In this document: one piece after another, positions 1 through 6,678 of the stretch
Numbering within the stretch: position 1 is the stretch's first letter
Layout: every line of letters starts with the position of its first letter
Origin: CAWACC01 sp964390695
Lineage (GTDB): Bacteria > Chlamydiota > Chlamydiia > Chlamydiales > Parachlamydiaceae
NCBI GenBank assembly: GCA_964390695.1
Contig: CAYMKI010000098.1
Coordinates: forward strand, 1-12,233
Reading direction: 5' to 3'
DNA length: 12,233 bases
Notes under the pieces: generated by a model
The model's input: only the letters and a program-made list of their open reading frames with translations
Database searches by the model: none
Told to the model about the DNA's origin: nothing
Made by a program: the position numbers and the translations under genes

Positions 1-47
1 CCGTTGGCATAAGGCAAAGCTGACGTAATAAGTATTTTTTGCGTCAT
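1..47 (-). CDS. metG: Methionyl-tRNA synthetase, N-terminal fragment (gene runs off the window)
   Basis: The first 15 codons on the minus strand read MTQKILITSALPYANG (the last residue from an incomplete codon). The ILITSALPYANG stretch is the characteristic start of class I methionyl-tRNA synthetase and forms the first strand and methionine pocket of the Rossmann fold. The enzyme charges tRNA-Met with methionine in the cytoplasm. The start is fixed by the family's usual N-terminus, and an AAGGA lies about 12 nt upstream. It follows the preceding membrane-protein gene by 23 nt, so it is probably the distal gene of the yicC-gmk-rpoZ operon. In Chlamydia trachomatis metG (CT032) also closes this cluster, which supports the call despite the short visible part. 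Confidence 0.88.
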   Translation of the reverse strand, partial: MTQKILITSALPYAN

Positions 48-70
48 AAAATCATCAAATCCTTAATAAA

Positions 71-706
71 TTAATCTTTAGGAGGTGTTGGAGTAATAAC
101 TACAGCGGGTTTTTGTACGATCAAAACTTCCAAATCCGTTTCAGGCACACATTGCCACCCTACCAGCACGCCTGTTTCGATATCTACATATAGGGGCCCC
201 GGCTTTTCGAAAGCATAGGCTTCTTCCACCATCCTTGGTGAGGGATGGGGCGAAGAATGAGCCGTTTGAAACCCCTGCAAGGTATCATGCATGGCTTCAA
301 TGGACTTTTTCTGCATCTCAGTCAGACTACCCCACGACACATAATTTCCCTTGTGCCTCTTTTGGATAAATGTCCAATCGACTTTAATCACATCATACCA
401 TGTGACGCAATCGGGAAAGATGCGGCCTGTCTCACGGCAAAAAGCCGCTTTCTTTATGTCAAAAACCTGGTTATCATATTGATGCAGCCCATATAGGTAC
501 CTTAGAATCCGTTCGATGCTAAAATAAGACAAGCTGGTTGCACGCCTTAAAGGCATCCCTGTATACGGACTAGGCGAGGGGGGCTGCTGTGTGATCTTCC
601 ACGTCAAAAAAAACAGCAGAAAAAGCAGCAAAAAAACCATGAGGATAGTCAACCCAAAAGCGACTACCTGCAGATGCGTTAATGCTCCCAGTACCGCTGT
701 ATCCAT
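71..706 (-). CDS. Conserved-looking single-pass membrane protein of unknown function
   Basis: Not recognised. The 211-residue product has one strong hydrophobic segment at about residues 12-36, rich in Leu, Phe and Val, which reads as a signal anchor. A short Pro/Ser linker (about 41-47) and a soluble domain follow, with a Trp/Tyr/Cys-rich central part (FCRETGRIFPDCVTWYDV) and a Pro-rich tail. I chose the ATG at 706 because it overlaps the stop of the upstream omega-like gene as TGATG, the usual arrangement for translational coupling; a TTG one codon upstream would add one residue. It lies between rpoZ and metG, where C. trachomatis has the two genes adjacent as far as I recall. Co-transcription with housekeeping genes is likely. 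No catalytic motif is visible. Membrane placement is inferred from composition only. Confidence 0.8.
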   Translation of the reverse strand: MDTAVLGALTHLQVVAFGLTILMVFLLLFLLFFLTWKITQQPPSPSPYTGMPLRRATSLSYFSIERILRYLYGLHQYDNQVFDIKKAAFCRETGRIFPDCVTWYDVIKVDWTFIQKRHKGNYVSWGSLTEMQKKSIEAMHDTLQGFQTAHSSPHPSPRMVEEAYAFEKPGPLYVDIETGVLVGWQCVPETDLEVLIVQKPAVVITPTPPKD

Positions 707-1023
707 CAATGCATGATTCTGGCTTTGCGTTTTTCACCGCTTTTCGAGGCGCCGGCCGACTTTTTTTCTTTGCCAAATAGAGACAGCTTAGGTTCCTCCT
801 CGACAACTTCTTCCTTTTTGATTTCGATAATGTCGTCGAATTTATCTTTACCCACTTCAATTTCAGCTAAAATCTGCACGACGGGATTATCTACATCGAC
901 TTTCACGCGAGGAGCTCGGCCTGATTTTATCATGTTTTCAACTAAACGAATTGCGTAATTGACTAAATCAAATTGATTTGCAAATTTTTTGCTGATTTGT
1001 TGATTGGTTAGATGATCGTGCAT
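706..1023 (-). CDS. rpoZ: DNA-directed RNA polymerase omega subunit-like protein (CT031 homologue)
   Basis: The product has 105 residues. The N-terminal half resembles RpoZ: a helical stretch (KFANQFDLVNYAIRLVENMI, about residues 14-33) matches the 'NRFELV..AA.RA' core of omega, followed by SGRAPRV and a second segment NPVVQILAEI. Omega binds the C-terminus of beta-prime and helps assemble RNA polymerase. The C-terminal 45 residues are a Lys/Glu-rich tail without family counterpart. The call rests partly on context: yicC-gmk-rpoZ is a widespread bacterial arrangement, and here the gene directly follows gmk (22-nt gap). An AGGGAG Shine-Dalgarno sits 4 nt before the ATG. In C. trachomatis the equivalent position is CT031, long annotated as hypothetical. 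The match is weak to moderate over a short length. Confidence 0.75.
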   Translation of the reverse strand: MHDHLTNQQISKKFANQFDLVNYAIRLVENMIKSGRAPRVKVDVDNPVVQILAEIEVGKDKFDDIIEIKKEEVVEEEPKLSLFGKEKKSAGASKSGEKRKARIMH

Positions 1024-1045
1024 AATACTCCCTGATGTTTATTAG

Positions 1046-1663
1046 TTAATGTAGGCTGCTCTGATCATCATCAGAGCACCTGATTCTGTGCTCTTCAGCA
1101 ATAAAGATGCTGCGCAAAATCTCATAAGCTATCTTCAAATCGTCATTGACGATATGGTAATCGTAAAAATTGGATGCGGCTATCTCTTGTTCAGCCCAGG
1201 CCAGACGCTTTAAAATAACCTCTTCGGTCTCTGTTTGCCGATAAGTTAGGCGCCTTCTTAATTCATCCAAACTAGGGGGTTGTAAGAAAATATAAACTGC
1301 TGGCAATGAACCTTTAAGTTTGAGAGCCCCTTGAGTATCGATATTTAAGACGACGTGCTTGCCTTCAAGCTGCAGCTGTTCGACAGTTTTTTTCAACGTC
1401 CCATAATAATGCCCATACAGTTGAACATATTCTAAAAATTCATTTTGGGCAATTTTATGTGCAAATTCTGCGTTGGATAAAAAGTGGTAATGCACATCAG
1501 GCATTTCCCCTTGCCTCGGCGCCCTAGTTGTACACGATTTGCTGGCTTTGATACAATCAAATTCGTCGCACAGCATATTTACAAGTGTCGTTTTTCCCGT
1601 CCCTGCCGGGGCGCTAATAATAAAAAGTAAGCCCTGCTTTAAATTCCCTAGCAGTTTGGGCAT
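1046..1663 (-). CDS. gmk: Guanylate kinase
   Basis: Converts GMP plus ATP to GDP plus ADP, feeding GTP and dGTP synthesis in the cytoplasm. The 205 residues are typical length for the family. The P-loop is at residues 18-25 (APAGTGKT, in place of the commoner GPSGAGKS), inside FIISAPAGTGKTTLV. The GMP-binding region follows with SCTTRAPRQGEMPDVHYHF, including the conserved T-R-x-P-R-x-G-E and the D-V-x-Y-x-F pattern, and EFLEYVQLYGHYYGT matches the canonical E-x-A-x-x-x-x-x-Y-G-T. The C-terminal lid region RRRLTYRQTETEEVILKRL is normal. The gene starts 4 nt after the yicC stop, so the two are co-transcribed and probably coupled. All essential residues I can place are present. Confidence 0.97.
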   Translation of the reverse strand: MPKLLGNLKQGLLFIISAPAGTGKTTLVNMLCDEFDCIKASKSCTTRAPRQGEMPDVHYHFLSNAEFAHKIAQNEFLEYVQLYGHYYGTLKKTVEQLQLEGKHVVLNIDTQGALKLKGSLPAVYIFLQPPSLDELRRRLTYRQTETEEVILKRLAWAEQEIAASNFYDYHIVNDDLKIAYEILRSIFIAEEHRIRCSDDDQSSLH

Positions 1664-1667
1664 AAAA

Positions 1668-2555
1668 CTACTCTATATTTTGAATTTGTTCTCTAATTTT
1701 TTCTATCTCGCTTTTGCATTCTATAGAAAAGCGTGAAATATCAATATCGGAAGCTTTCGAAGCTATGGTGTTTATCTCTCTATGCAATTCTTGCAGGATA
1801 AATTCCAGGGTTTTCCCAAGGCCTTCGGCAGGAGAATGCAGGTAATCATAAAATTGCTGCAAGTGGGACTTAAAGCGGGTAATCTCTTCCGAGATGTCAA
1901 TTTTTTCAGCATAGATGGCTATTTCTTTCAAAACCCTTTCATCATTTTCCACACTGCCTGAGACTACGTCTTGTATTTTTTCCAATATTTTGTGACGAAA
2001 CCGCTGTACAGCCTCAGGTGCTTTGGCGGCAATCATATGCACGGCTGTTCTCAATTTATTCCAGCGCTCCAGAATGTCTTTAACCAAAACGGCCCCCTCG
2101 TCCTTCTTCATCTGCACAAAGCTTTGAAGAGCTTGAGATAATACCTCTTCGATGACCTGAAGATATTCATTATCACAATCGGTGCGTTCTTCCTCATAAA
2201 ACAAATTTTGTTCCAACTTCAAGAAGCTAAAAAAAGACTGCGCATCGCAAGGCAAACTCAATTCTTTAGCTAAAACCTCCCAAGCGGCTTTGTATTGTTT
2301 CAATAAAGGCAGATTAGGAATGATGGCTATGGGCAATTTATCTGCAGGAACAGCTGTGAATTTTACCGTTACAGCCCCTCTAAATACTTGCGCAGCTACC
2401 TGCTTGCGAATCAACGCCTCGAATCGGGAAAATTGAGCAGGCGTATTTACATTGATTTCCAAATGCTTCCGATTCACAGAATGGATTTCAATACAAAATA
2501 TTCCCAAGGATGATTTTTTTGAAGCTCGGCCGCAGGCCGTCATACTTTTAAGCAT
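1668..2555 (-). CDS. yicC: YicC/YloC family endoribonuclease
   Basis: From the ATG at 2555 the protein has 295 residues and begins MLKSMTACGRA, the family's usual start (MIRSMTGFGRA in many bacteria). A TTG two codons upstream (2561) is a less likely start. The C-terminal block is unmistakable: EEITRFKSHLQQF, GKTLEFILQELHREINTI, then SKASDI and a final EKIREQIQNIE, matching the conserved YicC C-terminal domain (DUF1732). E. coli YicC and B. subtilis YloC act as endoribonucleases; E. coli YicC has been linked to small-RNA decay. It heads the yicC-gmk-rpoZ arrangement common across bacteria and has a good promoter at 2585-2614. No clear Shine-Dalgarno precedes the start. Confidence 0.93.
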   Translation of the reverse strand: MLKSMTACGRASKKSSLGIFCIEIHSVNRKHLEINVNTPAQFSRFEALIRKQVAAQVFRGAVTVKFTAVPADKLPIAIIPNLPLLKQYKAAWEVLAKELSLPCDAQSFFSFLKLEQNLFYEEERTDCDNEYLQVIEEVLSQALQSFVQMKKDEGAVLVKDILERWNKLRTAVHMIAAKAPEAVQRFRHKILEKIQDVVSGSVENDERVLKEIAIYAEKIDISEEITRFKSHLQQFYDYLHSPAEGLGKTLEFILQELHREINTIASKASDIDISRFSIECKSEIEKIREQIQNIE

Positions 2556-2584
2556 TTTCAACGCATTTTTGGTACTTAAAGCGT

Positions 2585-2614
2585 AATATAATAAATAAAG
2601 TCATTTTTTGTCAA
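2585..2614 (-). promoter_or_regulatory. Sigma-70-type promoter of the yicC-gmk-rpoZ-metG operon
   Basis: On the minus strand a perfect TTGACA (-35, positions 2614-2609) is followed after exactly 18 bp by TATATT (-10, positions 2590-2585; 5 of 6 to consensus). This is what chlamydial sigma-66, a sigma-70 homologue, recognises. Transcription would begin near 2578, giving a leader of roughly 23 nt before the yicC ATG at 2555. Position, orientation and quality agree. Its use is inferred. Confidence 0.7.
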
Positions 2615-2688
2615 TTTATCTTTAGCTTTGTATTTTTCATAATGACTAATCTGAATATTTAAGCCATTTAGGATAAATTCCCTGGATT

Positions 2689-2711
2689 TATAATAAATAT
2701 TTTAGTATAAT
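2689..2711 (+). promoter_or_regulatory. Candidate promoter region of the phosphatase-like gene
   Basis: Two perfect TATAAT hexamers on the plus strand, at 2689-2694 and 2706-2711, lie 73-95 bp before the ATG at 2784. For the second, the best -35 at 17-bp spacing is TGGATT (2683-2688), only 3 of 6 to consensus. In such AT-rich DNA chance matches are frequent, so this is a weak proposal. A poor -35 would fit a gene that needs an activator or is expressed late in the developmental cycle. Confidence 0.3.
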
Positions 2712-2750
2712 AAAAGTATAAACTATCTCTTATCTGTTCACTAAAGAGTA

Positions 2751-2762
2751 GTTTAATTAAAC
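2751..2762. repeat. 12-bp perfect palindrome upstream of the phosphatase-like gene
   Basis: GTTTAATTAAAC reads the same on both strands. It lies 22 bp before the ATG at 2784 and 40 bp after the nearest TATAAT. It would be in the leader of the effector mRNA and could be a dimeric regulator's half-site pair. It is made almost entirely of A and T in an AT-rich region, so chance is a real alternative. Confidence 0.4.
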
Positions 2763-2783
2763 AATTAAAATAAAGTTGTTGTT

Positions 2784-4538
2784 ATGAAAGATAATATTCA
2801 TCATATAAACAATAATTTAAACACTACACCAGACAATTCGCCCAATTTAAATCCCACCCCACCTCTTTTGCGTCGCAGCCCCAAACCCTTGCCTAAAACT
2901 CCCAGATTAAGAACACAAAATTCAGTGGTACAAGAACATGTCTTAGACCAGCACCTCTTAGAAAGCCATCATTTAGCTCCTCAAACACGTCCCACTCAGC
3001 ATCACTTCTCCCCAGCTTCGTCCAGTAAAAAACCCACATACAATTTCGACCATATTAAGAACGAATGGAAAGATAACCAGGGCAATAAGGCTGAAGAGGA
3101 GATCTTGAGGTTAAAAACCGTGGATCTGATGACAATAGCCGCCCAAAAAGAACTCGCGTATCTTAGAACTAAGGTCTCCAGGTTGAAATCATCCACCTCT
3201 ACTCCCATGACCGAAAAGATAGGAGCATTGTTCGCCTCGCGTATTCAGGAATTATCCCGCCAGGTAAGCGAATACGAGCATATGGCCAGTGATTGGGCCT
3301 CTTCCAATTACTTTCGGGATATTTTTCGCGGACATCCCCGTCTGAAGTTTGAATATAGCCTTCTAGTAAATAAGTACTTGCCTTTACCGGTTAATATGAG
3401 AATTCATACTTGCAAGGTATTCAATCAGGCAACCAAAACCATAGAAAACAGCGAAATTGTCCGCTTGGGTGTTGTCAGTGATATGAGCAATGGTTTTACT
3501 AACCTTAAAGAACTTAAACAAATCGAACAAGAGCTTAAAAAAGGGCATACACACCATCTGCTTCAACTGCAAAATGATATCATCCGCCGGACTGAAAAAG
3601 AGTTAAAGAAAGGTCATCATAACGTCTTCGGAGCTGCAAATTATGCCTTATCAGAAGTCAAAGACCTTGCCACTATCCAACAGACCCTCGAAAAACGCAG
3701 ACAGTTTTTAATCACTCAAGCCTTGCCTCTCGTTCTTGAACATGCCAAAAAGAGCGAACTAGATAAGATCGACCTGCTTAAAATGATAGATGTGCGTCTG
3801 CTCAATCATAAAAAGCAAAATATAGACCCAAAGACCGGCTGGTTCCATAACGAAACTAATGAACTGTTAGATATGGCCGAAATTTTCAAAGAGCTGAGCG
3901 ATAAGGTACTGATCTGCGACGGCCAAGGCCCGTTCATCGATGAGCAGGGAAACATCCATTTGCCGCAATTGGTCACTAACTCCGACGGCAGCTATAAAAA
4001 AATCGCCATCTTTGCCGCCGTTGTCAACCACAGCGTACAAGGCCACACTAAAAATGATGGGGCCTCGCATGAAGTCAACCTCGAAACCTATTCGAGGCTG
4101 GTGATGAAGTTTCCTAATGAAAGCCATATGGATATCGCGAAGGTCCTGATGAAAAAAAAGACCAGCTATGCAACAGCGGTTGATCTGATTGATGCCGCTC
4201 ATCGCAAAGGGTATAAAATCTCTACCGGATGTCTAAGTGCTAAAGATAGGACTGGATTCGTCTGTGCTGCATGGGTAGTTTTGAAGAGAATGGCTTGCTT
4301 TTCCGAAACATACAAACGCAAGGTTATAAGAAAACAGCTGAACGCTAAATACCCCGCGGTGAAAGTTGTCCTCGATAATACTGGAGCCAAGAGGATGAAG
4401 CTGGGTCCCTTCTTTCTACCAGGTGTCACAGATGACTTTGCAGGAATCATGATAAGAATAGGTACCATGGCCAGCACGGTCATAGAAATTCTCAAGGAAA
4501 ATGCTAGGATAAGTATGCAGTGCAAAGAAGCCCAATAA
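2784..4538 (+). CDS. Putative secreted phosphoinositide phosphatase effector (C-x5-R; SopB/IpgD/INPP4-like active site)
   Basis: The 584-residue product carries TGCLSAKDRTG, in which Cys483 to Arg489 form a C-x5-R phosphatase loop. Lys487-Asp488-Arg489-Thr490 reproduces the CKS(A/G)KDRT signature of SopB/SigD, IpgD, SidF and eukaryotic INPP4 inositol-lipid phosphatases; Cys would be the nucleophile and Arg the phosphate binder. Residues 1-85 are rich in Pro, Asn, Ser and His and look disordered, as in many type III effectors. KPLPKTP (34-40) fits a class I SH3-ligand pattern. Residues about 95-170 look helical with coiled-coil character, and ELKKGH occurs twice (250-255, 273-278). There is no cleavable signal peptide or membrane span. 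The gene opposes both neighbouring operons, ends 2 bp from rnhB, has an AT-rich upstream region and no clear Shine-Dalgarno. Acting on host membranes after type III secretion is inference; a protein tyrosine phosphatase is the alternative. Confidence 0.72.
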   Translation: MKDNIHHINNNLNTTPDNSPNLNPTPPLLRRSPKPLPKTPRLRTQNSVVQEHVLDQHLLESHHLAPQTRPTQHHFSPASSSKKPTYNFDHIKNEWKDNQGNKAEEEILRLKTVDLMTIAAQKELAYLRTKVSRLKSSTSTPMTEKIGALFASRIQELSRQVSEYEHMASDWASSNYFRDIFRGHPRLKFEYSLLVNKYLPLPVNMRIHTCKVFNQATKTIENSEIVRLGVVSDMSNGFTNLKELKQIEQELKKGHTHHLLQLQNDIIRRTEKELKKGHHNVFGAANYALSEVKDLATIQQTLEKRRQFLITQALPLVLEHAKKSELDKIDLLKMIDVRLLNHKKQNIDPKTGWFHNETNELLDMAEIFKELSDKVLICDGQGPFIDEQGNIHLPQLVTNSDGSYKKIAIFAAVVNHSVQGHTKNDGASHEVNLETYSRLVMKFPNESHMDIAKVLMKKKTSYATAVDLIDAAHRKGYKISTGCLSAKDRTGFVCAAWVVLKRMACFSETYKRKVIRKQLNAKYPAVKVVLDNTGAKRMKLGPFFLPGVTDDFAGIMIRIGTMASTVIEILKENARISMQCKEAQ

Positions 4539-4540
4539 AA

Positions 4541-5194
4541 CTAGAGGTCTACTGATTTGCTGTAAGTGGACTTTATCGGTTCAAAGTTCATGCGGTGAAT
4601 AGGACAAGGCCCGAAAGCTTTCAATGCCGCCAAGTGCTGAGGAGTGGCATAACCTTTATGCTTATCAAAGCCATACTGCGGCCATTGACGATGATATTCG
4701 TCCATGAGATGGTCGCGCGTAACTTTGGCTAAAATTGAGGCTGCCGCTATAGATTGTGATTTAGCATCTCCTTTGATGATCTTTTCATGCGGAGTCGCCG
4801 AAGCTGGCAACTTCATGCCATCCACCAAAAGATAGTCTGGCTTTTGTTGAAGTTTTTCCACTGCGCGCAGCATAGCTAACATCGAAGATTGATATATGTT
4901 GTGCTTATCGATTTCTTGATGTGTTGCCGATGCTATGGCATAGCATATCTGTGGAGAGGCTAGAATGAGTTCATAAATCCTCTGCCTTTGCGATACGGAT
5001 AGTTTTTTACTATCGTCAATCCCCGGTAAAAAAACTCCCGCAGGAATAATGCATGCAGCAGCCATCACGGGCCCTGCCAAGGGGCCTCGACCCGCTTCAT
5101 CTAGTCCAGCTATGCACTGATACCCTCGCTCGCTCGCTGCTCGCTCATAAGCTGTTAAAGCATAGAGACGTTCCTGTTCAGCAAGCGAAGGCAT
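4541..5194 (-). CDS. rnhB: Ribonuclease HII
   Basis: Removes ribonucleotides from DNA and degrades RNA:DNA hybrids, using two metal ions. From the ATG at 5194 the protein has 217 residues. AGLDEAGRGPLAGPV holds the first catalytic pair (Asp32, Glu33); LLVDGMKLP carries the third acidic residue (Asp125) and SILAKVTRDHLMD the fourth (Asp161). KGDAKSQSIAAASILAK is the classic substrate-binding segment. Two upstream in-frame ATGs, at 5218 (225 residues, overlapping rplS by 14 nt) and 5293 (250 residues, mostly inside rplS), are possible. None has a Shine-Dalgarno, and I prefer the start that clears rplS by 10 nt. It is the last gene of the prfA operon and ends tail to tail with the phosphatase-like gene. 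Confidence 0.95.
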   Translation of the reverse strand: MPSLAEQERLYALTAYERAASERGYQCIAGLDEAGRGPLAGPVMAAACIIPAGVFLPGIDDSKKLSVSQRQRIYELILASPQICYAIASATHQEIDKHNIYQSSMLAMLRAVEKLQQKPDYLLVDGMKLPASATPHEKIIKGDAKSQSIAAASILAKVTRDHLMDEYHRQWPQYGFDKHKGYATPQHLAALKAFGPCPIHRMNFEPIKSTYSKSVDL

Positions 5195-5204
5195 GGTTTT
5201 AGAA

Positions 5205-5648
5205 TTATGAAGAGGCATTTTCAAGCGAGGTGGCTGATGATACAGACTCCGCTTGAGCGGCCGCAGCAGCAACATTTTGCTGATTACGTCCACGTGGTCC
5301 TATGCGACTCTTAACTTTAGCAGCCTTACCGGAAGTTCCACGCAAGTAATAGAGCTTGCTCTTTCTAACTTGGCCTTCTTTTACCACTTCAATTTTTGAG
5401 ATTCTTGGGCTATGCAGTAGGAAGACGCGCTCCATCCCCTCGCCATAAGCCACACGGTGTACTGAAAAAGTCTCGGATGTGCCCGTTCCTTTTCTAGCTA
5501 TGACAGTTCCTGTAAAAATCTGGACGCGCTCTTTTTGCCCTTCTATAATGCGAATATGGATACGCACTGTATCTCCCACGGCAAAATTCTCAATATTTCT
5601 CTTAAACTGTTTTTGCTCCAGCTTTTCAATGACAGCTGTTCTGCTCAT
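5205..5648 (-). CDS. rplS: 50S ribosomal protein L19
   Basis: A 147-residue L19, which lies at the 30S-50S interface. The family core is clear: FAVGDTVRIHIRIIEGQKERVQIFTGTVIARKGTG, then ETFSVHRVAYGEGMERVFLLHSPRI and VRKSKLYYLR. The last 30 or so residues (from about 118, rich in Ala, Ser and Gln) extend beyond the usual 115-120-residue family length and look disordered. The start is supported by GGAG about 10 nt upstream, lying inside the end of trmD; the two genes are 2 nt apart. The trmD-rplS pairing after rpsP is the standard bacterial S16 operon. Confidence 0.97.
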   Translation of the reverse strand: MSRTAVIEKLEQKQFKRNIENFAVGDTVRIHIRIIEGQKERVQIFTGTVIARKGTGTSETFSVHRVAYGEGMERVFLLHSPRISKIEVVKEGQVRKSKLYYLRGTSGKAAKVKSRIGPRGRNQQNVAAAAAQAESVSSATSLENASS

Positions 5649-5650
5649 TT

Positions 5651-6334
5651 TTAATCACTCCTATTAATTTGTAATAAATCCGGCCTATTTTTTTTTGTTT
5701 TTTCTAATCCTTTGCTTTGGCGCCACTTGGCAATTTCTAGGTGGTGGCCGCTAAGCAGCACGGGAGGCACCTCTCGCCCTTCCCAAACTTTGGGTTGGGT
5801 GTAATGAGGGCAATCTAATCTCCCTTGTTCAAAGGAATCTTGATCGGCAGCTTGGGGATTTCCCAAAACTCCCGGAACAAAACGCACCACTGCATCTAGT
5901 AAAACAATAGCCGGTAAACATCCATTTGTCAGCACATAATCGCCAATGCTGATTTCCTCGTGAACTTCTGCTTCAATAGCCCGTTCATCAATACCCTCAT
6001 AGTGGCCGCATAACAAAATTAAATGCTCATAACGGCTTAAGGCACGAGCTTTGGCGGCGTTCAGCACAGAACCCTGCGGCGATAGATAAATCACATGCGA
6101 ACGTTCTGTTTTAACACTGCGCACAGCCTTGGATACAGGATCCGGGGTCATTACCATGCCGGGCCCGCCGCCAAATGGCCGATCATCCACTTTGCGCCAT
6201 TTATTTTCAGCAAAGTTTCGAATATCATGTAAGCAGATATCGATAAGCCCCTTTTTGACAGCCTGCTTGATGATGCTCTCATCAAGCGGACCTCGAAAAT
6301 ATTCGGGAAAAAGAGACAATATATCGAATCGCAT
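5651..6334 (-). CDS. trmD: tRNA (guanine-N1)-methyltransferase
   Basis: Methylates G37 of tRNAs using S-adenosylmethionine, which prevents +1 frameshifting. The 227 residues are close to normal. MRFDILSLFPEYF is the standard N-terminus. DDRPFGGGPGM (50-60) and LLCGHYEGIDER (107-118) plus SIGDYVLTNG (129-138) form the SpoU-TrmD trefoil-knot SAM site. The C-terminal helical domain (PPVLLSGHHLEIAKWR) contacts tRNA. It starts 11 nt after the rpsP stop and ends 2 nt before rplS, and so belongs to the same transcript. Confidence 0.98.
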   Translation of the reverse strand: MRFDILSLFPEYFRGPLDESIIKQAVKKGLIDICLHDIRNFAENKWRKVDDRPFGGGPGMVMTPDPVSKAVRSVKTERSHVIYLSPQGSVLNAAKARALSRYEHLILLCGHYEGIDERAIEAEVHEEISIGDYVLTNGCLPAIVLLDAVVRFVPGVLGNPQAADQDSFEQGRLDCPHYTQPKVWEGREVPPVLLSGHHLEIAKWRQSKGLEKTKKNRPDLLQINRSD

Positions 6335-6345
6335 AACTAAACTAT

Positions 6346-6678
6346 CTAGGCAGTCGCTTTTTTCGCTGCTTTTCTTTTGGCTGCCGCTTTAGCTTTATGC
6401 GCGATAACCTTTTCAACTTGCTTGCGTACAATCGAAGGAGCTACTTTGCGAATTAAAGCTTCAGCATTTTCACTCATTTGCGCTCCGAGGTCCAACCAGT
6501 GTTGAATACGGTCGGCCTTTACTAATAAATTTCTTTCTGGTACGCTTTCAAAAGGGTTATACCAGCCGAGCATTTCAATGTATTTTCCATCGCGTGGAGA
6601 ACGGCTATCAGCCAAAACCAGTCGATATGTTTCACGATTATTGCGACCTTGGGCACGCAATCTAATTTTTAACGCCAT
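6346..6678 (-). CDS. rpsP: 30S ribosomal protein S16
   Basis: MALKIRLRAQGRNNRETYRLVLADSRSPRDGKYIEMLGWYNP is the typical S16 N-terminal fold, followed by the helix DRIQHWLDLGAQMSENAEALI. S16 helps order the 5' domain of 16S rRNA during 30S assembly. The 110 residues include a basic Ala/Lys tail of about 20 residues. The ATG lies inside the last codons of ffh in another frame, and its GGGAGG Shine-Dalgarno is formed by ffh codons. The 10-nt overlap implies translational coupling between SRP54 and S16. Confidence 0.98.
   Translation of the reverse strand: MALKIRLRAQGRNNRETYRLVLADSRSPRDGKYIEMLGWYNPFESVPERNLLVKADRIQHWLDLGAQMSENAEALIRKVAPSIVRKQVEKVIAHKAKAAAKRKAAKKATA

Noticed and set aside
570..860. 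96-codon minus-strand frame overlapping rpoZ and the membrane-protein gene
   Set aside because: It lies across the junction of two better supported genes in another frame and has low-complexity Lys/Arg/Ser content.
3867..4525. Two minus-strand open frames (111 and 108 codons) inside the phosphatase-like gene
   Set aside because: Antisense shadows. The plus strand carries a continuous 584-codon frame with a recognisable catalytic motif.
5126..5147. Short GCTC-type repeat in rnhB
   Set aside because: It encodes Glu/Arg/Ser/Ala residues in a conserved gene and preserves the frame; it looks like codon coincidence rather than a functional repeat.
5195..5293. Upstream extension of rnhB to an ATG at 5293
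   Set aside because: It would overlap rplS by 89 nt and add 33 basic residues not seen in RNase HII; the L19 frame is the real one there.
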